From Lycocorax pyrrhopterus obiensis (Eukaryota; Chordata; Aves; Passeriformes; Paradisaeidae): a stretch of DNA of 64,000 nt. Positions 23,791-35,440 of this stretch are shown piece by piece. The translations under genes were made by a program, and so were the position numbers. The first letter of the stretch is position 1. Every line of letters begins with the position of its first letter. The DNA is taken from NCBI GenBank assembly GCA_014706295.1, contig JACSVZ010000002.1:49936717-50000716 (forward strand), written 5' to 3'. Below the pieces are notes generated by a model. That model saw only the letters and a program-made list of their open reading frames with translations. It made no database searches and had not been told where the DNA came from.

Positions 23791-26700
23791 CATATGATGC
23801 TCACAATGCAATTACTTAATCATACCTGTCCAGCTACAGCTACTAATTAACAACTTCAAAAAAGGTACAAAATTTAATTCAATCCCCTATTCAAACCTTG
23901 AGGGACTCAAATCTTGAGGGGCTCAGTATCATTCCCCCCTCTAAGGGTATGAGATGCCGGGTTCGGTATCCCTGGGACAGCTGCCTGAGGGGAGAAGGGC
24001 ATGGTGCTCCCCAGATAAACTCCCGGGTGTCGGAGGGTCAGCACAGCTGGTGGGACCCCAGGAAGGCAGCGACCTCGAGCACTCGAGATGTGATCATGAA
24101 GCTCAGCTGTGGCAAGAGGAAACCTCACCAGCTGGGAACACAAGCTGTGACGCAGCAGTGAAAGCGGTGGCCGTGAGAAAGGTGTGCAGCAGTCAGGCAT
24201 GTAATGCCTTACAGGGTCCTGTTCTCAACCCACCCTAAGGGTCGCTGCCTTAAATGGAGTGAAACATGGCTTCTCTGTAGCAAAAGTTGAAATGTCTCTA
24301 TTGGCAGTAAAAGGAACGGATTCACGTGTTGTGTAATCATGGATCAGCTGTTCACGTCACGCCTGCTTTCTGCTGACTCAGACCAGCATGGCTCAGACAA
24401 GTGAAACAGGCACTCAGCCTGCCAGGCTGGCAGGTCTGGGAACCAAACAGGAATATTCAGCCCACGTGCTCATCTCCCCTTTCTTCTGCCCCTTGTTCCA
24501 GACAGCTAAGGCTCCAAGCCTGATATTTTCATATTACATAAACCACCAGGTAACAACACCATAAAAAGGAATGGTAGAAGTGCTTTTAAAATTATATATT
24601 TGTTCTCATGTTGTAGCAGACCGTGAGTTTTACTGTAAAGCAGGTGATCCCTCTGTACTCAAAGTGTTCTGTACTAAGTGGATCTGTCTTTGTCATCTCG
24701 TGAACAACTAAAGTGTGGCATAAGAGGAAAAGGGTAGATCCTGGGAAATCAGTCTTAATCACTCATGTCACCACTGGGAGGGGCAGCTTGTCCAGTATTA
24801 AACGTTCCTGTATGCAATCCAAAGATGCTGTGGCAACAGCAGCCAGGCCTTCCCAGGCACAGGCATAGGGAAGGGAGCGATGGAGTTGTCCTCATTCTGC
24901 TGCATCCAGTCACCTTCAGGGGGGCCCAAGTGGGTACCCTTCGGAGCTCTGCCAGATTGCTTCTGTTACAAACCTTTGCTGTAGTCACAAGAAGGGACTA
25001 TATGTTATATAGTCTATAGTCATATACTGATATAACTGTATGTTAACAGTTCCTGGGTGCACTCATGCACTCCTGCACCGAGTAAACCCCCAGCTCAATC
25101 AAAACCAAGCTATAGTTGACTTAATTTTACATTTAAAAAAAGTATTTTTATCCTACAATGAATACAAAAAGTAGGCAGTCGTGCCATACTCGTATATGGG
25201 TGCGTGAGTTCCTCAGTGCTTGTTTTCCCCCAAGGTTTTGTTGCCCACATACGCTTGCAAGTGTTTGGTCTCTTAGCTTGAGTTAGCCTTGCACTGGGCA
25301 CACTTTCCTGTTCAGGGGAAACCAACTCCCTTGTAAGCTTGCATTCTGATCAATCTTAAAGTATACTCTTAAGTCTGGGCAGTTTCCAATATCAAGACCT
25401 TCTGGAGTATAGTTAGCCTACTCATCATTACAAGATATGTGGCTGCCTGTGTATGGAAGATGGAAGCCATCAATACCTTCCAGCGTAACACTCATAAACA
25501 CGGAAAGGGTGTGAACAGGGAAGGGCAAAAACTGCAGCTATGAGATCATAGTTCTACTTTAGAGCCACAGTGACCTTTAGATGGCTGTTGCTTAATGAGG
25601 GTAATGACTGATACTTTGCATTCCTGAACGTCCACCAGCACAGCACAGAAATTTTTCACTTTGTCTTAGAACAAGTTACCAGAATTTCAAACAAGTGATT
25701 TGCTTTTTTCCCACAGATCTCTTAATAAGTCAGTGCTCCTCTGAAGGCTTTATTCTGATTATTACAATTACAATGTTATAAACAGTAATGAGTTGTCTCC
25801 TTGTTACCTCTGACTAGTTAAGTACTATTTCCCAATTTAAAGATGAGGAAGCCGCAGTCAGTAGTTATCAGTACAGGGTGCATAATCTACATCTTCTGAC
25901 TCAGAGTCCTGTGCTTTAAACAACAGACCATACTTCCTTCTTCAACAGATTTATGATAGTATCTAAGGGAACCACTTTAAGACAGGTTCCCCTAAAATGT
26001 TTGACGGGATGCAGCATAAACACATTATAGCCATATTTATGCCTTACCGTGGTCACTGGTGCATTTAATTTTAGTGTAGACCATTAGATGTCCCCAGCTT
26101 TCCTCTTTTTCCTAAATAACGATTTTTATTCTGTAGAGTTTGATCATGCTGCTTTATCCATAGCGTAAGAATTGCCCTGTGGCAATTGCACTAATTGGCA
26201 AAGAGATGCTATACTAAACAAATCAAAAATCAGCAAAGGAAGTGATATGGCAGCTAGTTGTTCATTTCATTAAATCTGATGGTCCTTTTGCCTAACGTTT
26301 TATCTTATCACTCAGATCCAATCCCATTTTGATACTCCTAACATAAATTTTTGGTGACATAGCATAAGGATTAAGTATTTTATCACCATTATCTTTTGAC
26401 CATGAGTTTCAGGAGTGATTATCATCAGTTACCAAAATGAGGGAGTGCAGAAAAAAAGGTATATGTCTGATTTGATCTAAATAACACGTATAGTTCTACC
26501 ATCCATTTAGAAGAAATTGTAAAATTCTTCTGACCTATGAGTGAAATTTCTCCTTAGCCTCCCATAATCAAAAGCACGAGGAAGAATTCCTACCATTTCC
26601 TTCAGATTTGACACTCCTTTATGTTATGTTTCAAAATTTAGAGGCATTATTAATCCTAATTTCCTCAATTTTAATTTGTATTTATGAGAGTTTTGTATTT

Positions 26701-27204
26701 CTGATGTGTGAGGAGAAACCTTAACCAGAAGATACATTGATAGTGAGCTCAGCTGGGCGGGGGTCATGCTTATCTTTGTGCTTGCAGAGCTGCAATCACA
26801 AGAATGCTCAGTATGTCATCCTACCCCTGTTCTAATGCTAAATAAGAAAAACACAACTTCAGTCTACATTCCAGATGTGATACAGGTCAGAATGAAGAAG
26901 TGAGAGGCTGGAGAAGTGGGAAAACAGGTCTAAATCAGTACTTTTGGTACACTAACTTAGAGTAGGCAAACTTGTGTATAGTGGCAATTACAACCAAGTC
27001 GCCTTTCAGCCACAAGCTAAAGGTAGTGACTATGTCTGATTTTTGCTTGAGGAGAGGGTGCTGGCAGAATGGTCTAGAATCAGATGAGCATCACATGCTT
27101 AGTGCCACAGGAAAAAACATTGTAGATGTTTATAGAAAGGTATTATGCCAGACATGGAAATTGTTGACCTAGGTAAATAATTTTACCTGCTGCGTTGCTC
27201 ATCA
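23791..27204. other. Intergenic stretch between PDCD6IP and a CR1 copy
   Basis: It holds a GC-richer islet (about 23930-24240) with two CTCGAG sites separated by CA (24074-24087), then an E-box CACGTG (24323-24328) and a MARE-like TGCTGACTCAG (24371-24381). From 25.0 kb on it is AT-rich. ORFs of 65-97 codons overlap on both strands and none resembles a known family. No gene is called. Confidence 0.6.
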
Positions 27205-27841
27205 TGAGCTGGCAATGTGCACTTGGAAAGCCAACCTCATCTTGGGCTGCATCAAAACCAGCCTCAAGGCCAGCAGGGTGAGGGAGGGGATCCTGCCCCT
27301 CTACTCTTCTCTGGTGAGACCTCAGCTGGAGTGCTGCGTCCAGCTCTGGGACTCCCAACATAGGAAAGTCATGGACCTGTTGGAGCAAGTCGAGAGGAAG
27401 CCACAGAGATGATGAGAGGGCTGCAGCACCTCTCCTATGAAGACAGGCTGAGAGGGTTGGTTTATTCATCCTGGAGAAGAAAAGGCTCCAAGGAGACCTT
27501 AGAGCACTTTCAGTACCTAAAGGGTACAAGAGAGATGGAGAAGGACATTTGACGAGGGCGTACAGTGACAATACAAGGTGTAATGGCTTTAAACTGACAG
27601 AAGGTAGGTTTAGATTAGATATTAGGAAAAAAATTCTTTACTGTGAGGGTGATGAGACACTAGAACAGGTTACCCAGAGAAGCTGTGGATGCTCCATCCC
27701 CAGCAGTGTTCAAGGTCAGGTTGAACAGGGCTTGGAGCTACCTGGTCTTGTCGAAGGTGTCCCGGCCCATGACAGGGGGCCTAGAACTGGATCAGTTTTA
27801 AGGTCCTTTCCAACCCAAACCATTCTATGATTCCATGATGA
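27205..27841 (+). mobile_element. CR1 LINE, longest fragment in window, plus strand
   Basis: The plus-strand translation gives LVRPQLECCVQLWDSQHRKV and MDLLEQVERK, the C-terminal end of CR1 ORF2. This is followed by the frame-disrupted '...RG' region, the 3' UTR ('cttactgtgagggtgatgagacac', 'agctgtggatgctccatccccagcagtgttcaagg') and the terminal 'aaccattctatgattccatgatg' repeat. It is 5'-truncated and about 640 bp long. It is a relic: the reading frame breaks soon after the QVERK motif. Confidence 0.95.
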
Positions 27842-28845
27842 TTGTAGATGAACTAGAGCCAAGCAAACAAGGACTCCAACCATCATTAGTGCAAAATTTT
27901 CCATAAATGGTTACAAGAATATTAGCTAATAGGTCAATTACAGCACAGCCTAGAATTTTCCTCAAGTCTCAGCAGGCTTCAGAAATATGCCATATTACTG
28001 ATCACATAATGATAGAGCCTGTGCTGGTTAATCATATACCACAGAAACAAGAACAAACAGCTCTTCACTGTCTCACATCATGGTTTGTGGTAGTGGGTCT
28101 TCATGTTAAGCACCGAGGCATTGCTAGTGTTTTCATATATCCTATTAAAAATCTTATTATTTTTACTGCTTAGATGATTCATGTCACTGTGGTTCAAGAA
28201 GATTTACAAAGCAGAAGAGCTTGTGGAAGACAGCAGCGTCTTCTAGTTCAGTAGGAAACAGCTGAAACGCTATGAAGACTTGTTTCCCAAAAGCTGAAGA
28301 TCAGATTTAGTTCAAGATCAATGAATATAAAGATGTGAAATGCTTTTTTCACAATGTGCTGGATAAAAGTGCTTGCTAATTAGCTATATTGCTGTAGTAC
28401 TGTATACTGCATATTAGGGTGCAGTCATGCTCTACCTCCAGATACACGAGGCAATGATTACAGAGGTAATTGTCCTGAAAGAAAGCAAACCATAAATGTG
28501 CAGTGCTATAGATTTACTGATACAAATCAGGTGAGTAGTAGCCCCCAAAATGGCCACTTCTACTCTGAAGGAGAGCATTTGTAAGGATGTAAATTTATAC
28601 CCTGTTTCCCATCTATTGGTAATGGGGCAACTGTGCATAAGAAGAAGTGGATGTAATACAGAATATCATTGTAATTTAATCCTGGGCAGATTACACTGAT
28701 TACAGCTATTTACTGAACCCAATGTTGCATATAAGTTTCTGAAAAATCCAAAGTCATGCATGATTGTTTGACTTAGATTTTGGCATGAAAAATCTGTAAT
28801 CAACAGATTTAATTGCAATGTTTATGGTGGGCTGTTGGAAAAAAG
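27842..28845. other. Intergenic, between two CR1 fragments
   Basis: About 1 kb of AT-rich sequence. An 88-codon plus ORF at 27907-28173 matches nothing I recognise. Confidence 0.6.
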
Positions 28846-28983
28846 TTCAGAGCCGTCCAGGCTGGATGAGGCTTTGAGCAACCAGTTCTAATGGAAGGTG
28901 TCCCTGCACATGACAGGGGGGTTGGAACAAGATGATCCTTAAGGTCCCTTCCGACCCAAACCATTCTAGTATTCTATAATTCT
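28846..28983 (+). mobile_element. CR1 LINE 3' tail, plus strand
   Basis: It reads 'gtccaggctggatgaggctttgagcaaccagttctaatggaaggtgtccctgcacatgacaggggggttggaacaagatgatccttaaggtccc' and ends in the CR1 terminal repeat 'attctagtattctataattctg'. Confidence 0.93.
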
Positions 28984-31900
28984 GAGTTTGTTGAAACAAA
29001 GAAAAGGTTTGCTCTACTTTTGTTCAGTGTTGAACCATTGGTGTTACTTGCTAAATCATTAATTCTACTTTACATATATAAATTACGGAGTTTTAAATAA
29101 TTTTTACCCTTAGGAATGGAAAACAAAGTACCTGCCATATTGCATTAAAAGCAGATGAAAAATCAAACGTCTGCTTTTTGTGATAATGGACTCAATTTTG
29201 CCTTACTCTGCACTTATTCTTGCTATGAACATTTCCTTGAAGTGTCATAGGATTTCAGAAGCCCCAACAGGAGGTGGGTAGGGTTCTAATGTTATCACAT
29301 CTTTAATTAAATGTTTAAAGAAGAAAGGACTAATGACCTTGAAATAGAAGAGTTTTGAAATATAGCCTTCCCCTAACTATGCTGTGTTTTTATTTCTTCT
29401 AATTTTAAAGTAATAAACAACAGAATTTAAATATGTGATTCTTTATTCATTCTGGAAGAGAGAAGAATTTTTTATTTTACAAATTGCTCTTACAAGCTTT
29501 GATTAAGCTAGCCCTTAAGATCTGAAAGTCAAAGTTTTCACTTAAATTCTGTATTACTAAATAATGCAAACATCAATAATGGAAGGTAACAAAATAGATG
29601 AAAGATAGTTGGGTAACTTTGAATCTCTTAATTATTGCATATTAGGGTATACCTAAAGCAACAGCTTCATTTTATTCACTTTAAAACATTGCTTGCCTTA
29701 TTTATAGCATTGTATTTCATATTTTATAAAGAATTCTGTTCAACTATGTCATCAGTTCAGTCCAAATACTTTTTGAAACAAAGGACAGAGTAGCTTTCAA
29801 AGAGAGAGAAATTAATATTTGTCCTTTGTTGGTATTTTACAATACGTAATTACATTTTTTATTGCTTTTGCCTGTATATTCAATGCAAGAAAAATACGTT
29901 TTCCTGTTTATTACACTACAATTAGAAGGCTTGGCTTGAAAACTGCTTGGATAAATTGAAGACTGCTAGGTATATTACATTAAAGATATGGAAGAAATTA
30001 AATTGTGTTTAATTTTGGAAGATCCTTTCTAAGTCACCATTGATGTAGCAGGTACTTCAACAGTATTTTCTATTCTGAAATAGCTTATAAAATATTCAAA
30101 TAGAAATAATTATACATAGTTTGCAATATGTCTGGATGGAGGTAGGGAATTAGGTAGTCAGTCATTATGCAGCATAATGCTTGCTGGTACAGAGACATCA
30201 CTTCTTGCTACGTGGAACAAGCAGGACAGTAACGAAGTTCCCAACAGAAATACCTCCACTTGGTAAATTTCCCTGAAAAACACAGCTGAAATTCAGTTCT
30301 GTCATTTAACTGATGCTTTATATAGCAAGTGAGAGGTTCACACCGCTAAGTAATCCTCTCTATTGGCAGTGAAGTTTTTATTTTCAGCATTTCACGTGGG
30401 GAAGAGCCTGTAAGTTTCCGTTCAATTAACTGGAACTCCTTTACTGCACAAAGCAGCGTTTTTTGAGAAGACATCAAAATAAACTTTGTTCCTCTTATGG
30501 GCTGTGTACTTGTGCCCCAACAGAGACAAGCATGTTGCTCACATGTGGCGTGGGAAGCATCTGTCCTTTGGCTGAGGGGATGTGCCTGTACTCCTGTGCC
30601 TGTGAGCAGTGGCTGCCCGAACAGGCAGCTGAGCTCTTCACTCACTGCCAGGTTATTTGCCACCTACTCACTAACTGAGATATGGAATGTGCTCTTCCCG
30701 CTCAGTAAAGTGGTGTTGAGGGGTTTGGAACCAAGGTGAACCGAAAGCCAGACATACTTTTGAGCATGCTCACGTGGGCCGATCCTCCGTATCCGCACCT
30801 GTGCATATTGCCACTGTCACTGCGTACGTGGAACCTTCTGCGTAGATGGGAATCTATTGTGTGAATGCACCTTGCAGGCAGGAGAAAGAATTTGCCATTC
30901 TGCTCTGGACAGAGCAGAATCACACTGCTGGAAGGTACCAGGAGATGACAACAAGGGCCAAGGCCTAATTTTAGGTTCAAGGGGGATGACAAGCATTTAA
31001 AAGCTGTCAATTCAAAGTTCCTCCTTCTAATGTGAGAATTGAATGAATCATTCCCCAGGAGCATGGTCCAGGAAGAACAGCTGTGGTCCTTATTCTCTGG
31101 AAACAACACACTCAGGTGCACAACTGTCTGAGACCTTACAGAAATGGGAAGATCAAAAAAAGATGGAAGACCCCCAGTGTTGTTCCATGGTACATACAGG
31201 GAGGAGTTTATGACTTTTCCCAGTTTAAAACATCTCCTTAACACACATACTGATGGGTTTACAAAGAGCCACCTCTAATAACTTCTGAAGGCTGTGAAGA
31301 TCCTCATGTCCTACTGTTAAACCTGTCCATATTATGAAGTTTGTATCTTACACATTCCAAACATAATGAATGGAACAAAGTTCCTCTATTACATAATGTA
31401 ACAAATGCCAGTACAGGCAGCTCTTTTGAAAAGTTTGGTTTGACCACAAAAATCTGGGGATAAAGAAATGGCAACAGGATTTGCTGACCACACTGCCAGA
31501 GGATTCCTCTTAAAAATGCTTGCTTGGAAATGTTCAAAGGAGAAATTATAGACAAACTTGTGCTAGTGCAATCTGCAAAAAAATAAGATGCAAAAAATGT
31601 TGTTTAGTCTTCTCTTTCATCATTCTCCTGGCTGTATAAAAATGTATGTGGTGCAAGCAGGCAACAAAATGCAGCATTAGTAGTGTGCTTTTGAACAAAA
31701 AATGGAAGGAAAGAAAGAGTTGATGGAGGGCACATTTACAATACATTCCTTTTTCTAATTTTTTTTCCATCAGGGGAGATAACTGTGGCTCACATTGTTT
31801 CTAATTGTTGTAGGACATCCACAGGACCTCCCACAGTCTGACTCAGACATTAAAGAGGAGAGTTGGAGAGACACTGGCTTAGCCAGTTTGTGGTATGACA

Positions 31901-34900
31901 CTGCACTTCAGTCAATACTTTTGCAAAAGTTACATAAATTAGGGCAGATTTCAGTGCACCATTTGTCATATATGATTCATACTAGCATAAAGTAGCCGGA
32001 CAGGGCTTGACTAATGCCAGTATGTAAACATTACTGTGAGCAATTTATCATGCAAATTATATTTTACAAGCTCATGAGTTTATCCCTAATACTTACTTCA
32101 TGGATTCCCTCTGCAGGTCCAGAAAGTTCTTGGTGTCATATACACAGACAGAAATTTTCGTGATGAGTTTCTTAAGTGGTATTTTCTTCTGAAGAATCCA
32201 ACATTCAGCTGATTTGTACATGCAATTTCCATTCAGATTGATGTATAAACTACAGAGTTGAGTTCCTTTCAAACTAGTATGTTGGTAGGCCTAGGTACTT
32301 AGCAGTGTTTCCTCTCCTTTCAGATACAGACATGGTGACATACACAAATAAGATAAATCAAGGAACACGAGATAGGTTACTCCTACTTCCAATATTATGT
32401 TTAAATGAATGCTTAATTAACTTATCCACTCTCTTGCAAGCATTGAAAGGCTTATCAGCAGTCACTTTCACAATCAGCTGGCATTGCCTCCAACCTACTT
32501 AGATAGGAATTTGACTATGACTAGGCATAACTGACATTCAATTGCCCTTGGAATCATTCTAGGATAGCAAGTGAATTTCACAGAGTTAAAATCAAAGGCT
32601 AACCACTTCTCTACTGGTACAATCCTTCGTGCTTCTGTAACTCTGATAACACCAGATGTGCATACATGTCTGTCTGTTTTCAGGCTTCTTGTCTTGAGTA
32701 TCCTTTCTGTACCACAATGTCTACATGCACTTTCAGCATCTGCTTCCTCCACTTTTCACAGGCTTCAAAGAATGTACTTTGGATTGGTTAGCTGGATGTG
32801 AGTCATCATAGCAGGTCAGTTCATTTTCCCATGGTGTGTTTTGTTCCACCTCATGCATGTCACTTTTTCCTATTCGATCTTACCAGTATTACCTGCTTGG
32901 TATGTCAGTTTATCAGTGACTGCAGTGATGAAGCAGCTAAAGAATTTTTTCTTTACCATGTAGATGACTCAATATGACTTTTCCTTCAATGTACCTAGTG
33001 TTTATATGCTAATTCTTTTATGTTTTGTTGGCCAGAAATGTATGCAGTGATTCAATGGTAACCATCTCCTTCTGTATAAAACTCATATACGAGGTCTAAA
33101 TGCATGCACATCAAAATAAATGCCAAAAAAATCGCTCAGTAAGAGATGAGAAATTTTGCTTCAGATGTATTATTTTTTAAGAGCAAAGGTAAAAATTAAA
33201 GGTGAAAACTTAAGGCTTACCAGAATTTTTTTTCAGGAGTGCTATAGTTGTACTCAGTCATCTCCACTCGTGGGCTGTGACAGTTTGCTGACACCGTATC
33301 TCATCACTGACAAACAAAATGTCGTGCTTCAGCTCATTTCGTCTCCTGGGTTCTCCCTTGCTCACATGGAATAATAAACCATATTTAAGAATGGCATATT
33401 AACCAGATTATATGCAGGGAAATGGAGGAATTAACAATGGTGACTCTTTAGGGAATAGAAAAGGGAATACTGTAAAGAATGGAAGACTGTAGGCAATTAT
33501 TATCAGGAAGCTGAGGTGATGACACAATACCTGTGAAAAAGCAGCAATCTTAGGGTGTCCTGATTAAGGTAAGCATGAAAGTTTTAGGGCTTTTTCATGT
33601 TCAATGAGGGACATAAGGACAGGGTTTTACTTGCCATAATACCTAATAAATACCCATAGATGCATGCGAGGATCTTTGCAAAAATTTAGGAATACTTTTT
33701 AAAGTTAGACAATAGTTGAAGCAATTATATATTCATAAACCTGTCGTAAACATGCCAGAGAAGTTATTTGGCAGAAGAACTCTCATGCTAGGCCCAGCAA
33801 GAGAACCAGGGATTTCTGTTGCAGTAGAATTTATTAACATACTGTGCTCATTAGCTGTCCTGGACTTTCCTCTGCTACTTTTCTTCACATTCTACCTGCA
33901 CCAGAAGAAGTCTTCCCCAAAAAAATTAAGAAATTGCTAGACTGGTAATATTTGCTAAAAATCTTTCCATGTGTGAGCCAGCATGAGAGCAGTCTGAGGT
34001 GTGGCCGGGATGTTCTTCAGTACCTGTCATGCAGAGTGCTGAAAAGTCCTATGGGAAACACAGCAATTATGGTACAAGTCAGGGCAACTCTTAGGGTAGC
34101 TGGAATTTTTCCAGGAACCAAACTGGCCTGTGGCAACTTTGGAATGGAGATAAATACCTATTCCTTCCATTTGCTTTCTGCTCTGTACTGCACCTGAAAG
34201 GAACTAAGTTGTCTGACACTGCCTCAATTTTGTAGTGCTCTCAATATTAATTCACTGCCTCAATTCTGTAGTGCTGCAGAGGAAGAACACAACCAAATGA
34301 AATAAAGCAAAAAAATAAATTCTGTCTGAAGCAACATATAACTGTAAAAAGCTAACTGATGAAAATAAAAGGAAATGTACAACAAGGTCACTTATTTAAT
34401 GTGCAGTGCAGAGATCCCTGAGGTAGCCCCAGCAGAAGTAATTCTCAAAGCAGAAGCCTCTAGAAGCACTGCTGCAAGCCATTTAGCTCTGCATTACAGC
34501 ACAGAGGTAGCTGTACAACACACAACATTTTCACATCAAGGGGAAAAATCCTCTTTTCCCCTTCTAACTTAAAAACTCATTTATAGAAAGGAATGAAAAA
34601 AGTTTTAAAAACAATTACCATGTGAATCACGTTTCCACCATTACCCTCAGCTTTGCCTAAATAAATAGGGGATACTGACAAAAATGATAGGGAGCTCATT
34701 TTTTCCTAGCCACAAGATAAAGCTAAAAGTAATAATATTCATGCCGTGGTTTTGACTTATTTCCCGAGAGGAGTAGTGTATCTCTTGAATCTACTACCGG
34801 CTGCAAATGCCATGCTGATAAAATTCATCTCTCAGAGTGGAAAGATTACACTGTACAAAGCTACGATATAATTTAATATTGGATTTTCTCCTTGTTGCAA

Positions 34901-34999
34901 GATTAGCTCTCTTTTTATGATTACTGACATATGAAATAAAGAACAGTGACCAGAACACTTTTAAAATTAAGCCAGATTTTATCATATAATGGAGTTTTA
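28984..34999. other. AT-rich intergenic stretch
   Basis: About 6 kb without a recognisable gene or transposon. A 180-codon minus ORF (30702-31244) is the longest, but it has no recognisable domain and lies in mixed-composition sequence where one such ORF is expected by chance in 64 kb. A 23 bp direct repeat lies at 34217-34239 and 34253-34275. Confidence 0.6.
34217..34275. repeat. 23 bp direct repeat, 36 bp apart
   Basis: CACTGCCTCAATTTTGTAGT-GCT at 34217-34239 recurs at 34253-34275 with one mismatch. It is a short local duplication. Confidence 0.9.
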
Positions 35000-35440
35000 T
35001 CAGAGTGGGAGAAAAACAGGGTTTATAAAAGCAACAGCTAGTTAGTGGTTATGGAAAGAAAGTAAATCTGCAATTAAACTATATGGTGGGACATTAAATA
35101 GGAGTGAGTAATGGTAGCTGAACTTAGTTAATTACAGCTGGAAATATTTAAAATAGCAGGAACAGTTCTATACTGAAACCATATGATGTGTTTTGGCTTG
35201 ATTACTCTCAGAAGGCCCGCTGCTGTACAACCCTTGAGGCAAAACACCTGCTGGGATCTATATGCTTATAAACAGAGATTACAGACACATTTTAAAGCTG
35301 ATAAAGATTGGATTCAAGCAACGATTACATAGCTATTGCCCAGTTCTGTGAAATATAATTTGCATTATCTTTCCTCTTTGTGGAAAAATATTGTTTGGAT
35401 TAGTCATTCACATGGACTACTGGATACAGTTACGGCTCAG
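35000..35440. promoter_or_regulatory. Possible conserved regulatory element
   Basis: This is AT-rich, non-repetitive sequence with a GTTAATTAC homeobox/HNF1-like site (35127-35135), a GATA-type CTGATAAAG near 35300 and a perfect POU octamer ATTTGCAT (35358-35365). The motif cluster is visible. Conservation and function are inferred and untested. Confidence 0.25.

Noticed and set aside
27215..27412. 66-codon ORF that looks protein-coding
   Set aside because: It is the C-terminal remnant of CR1 ORF2 and not a host gene.
30702..31244. 180-codon minus-strand ORF in intergenic DNA
   Set aside because: No recognisable domain and no splice or promoter context. About one stop-free run of this length is expected by chance in 64 kb over six frames.
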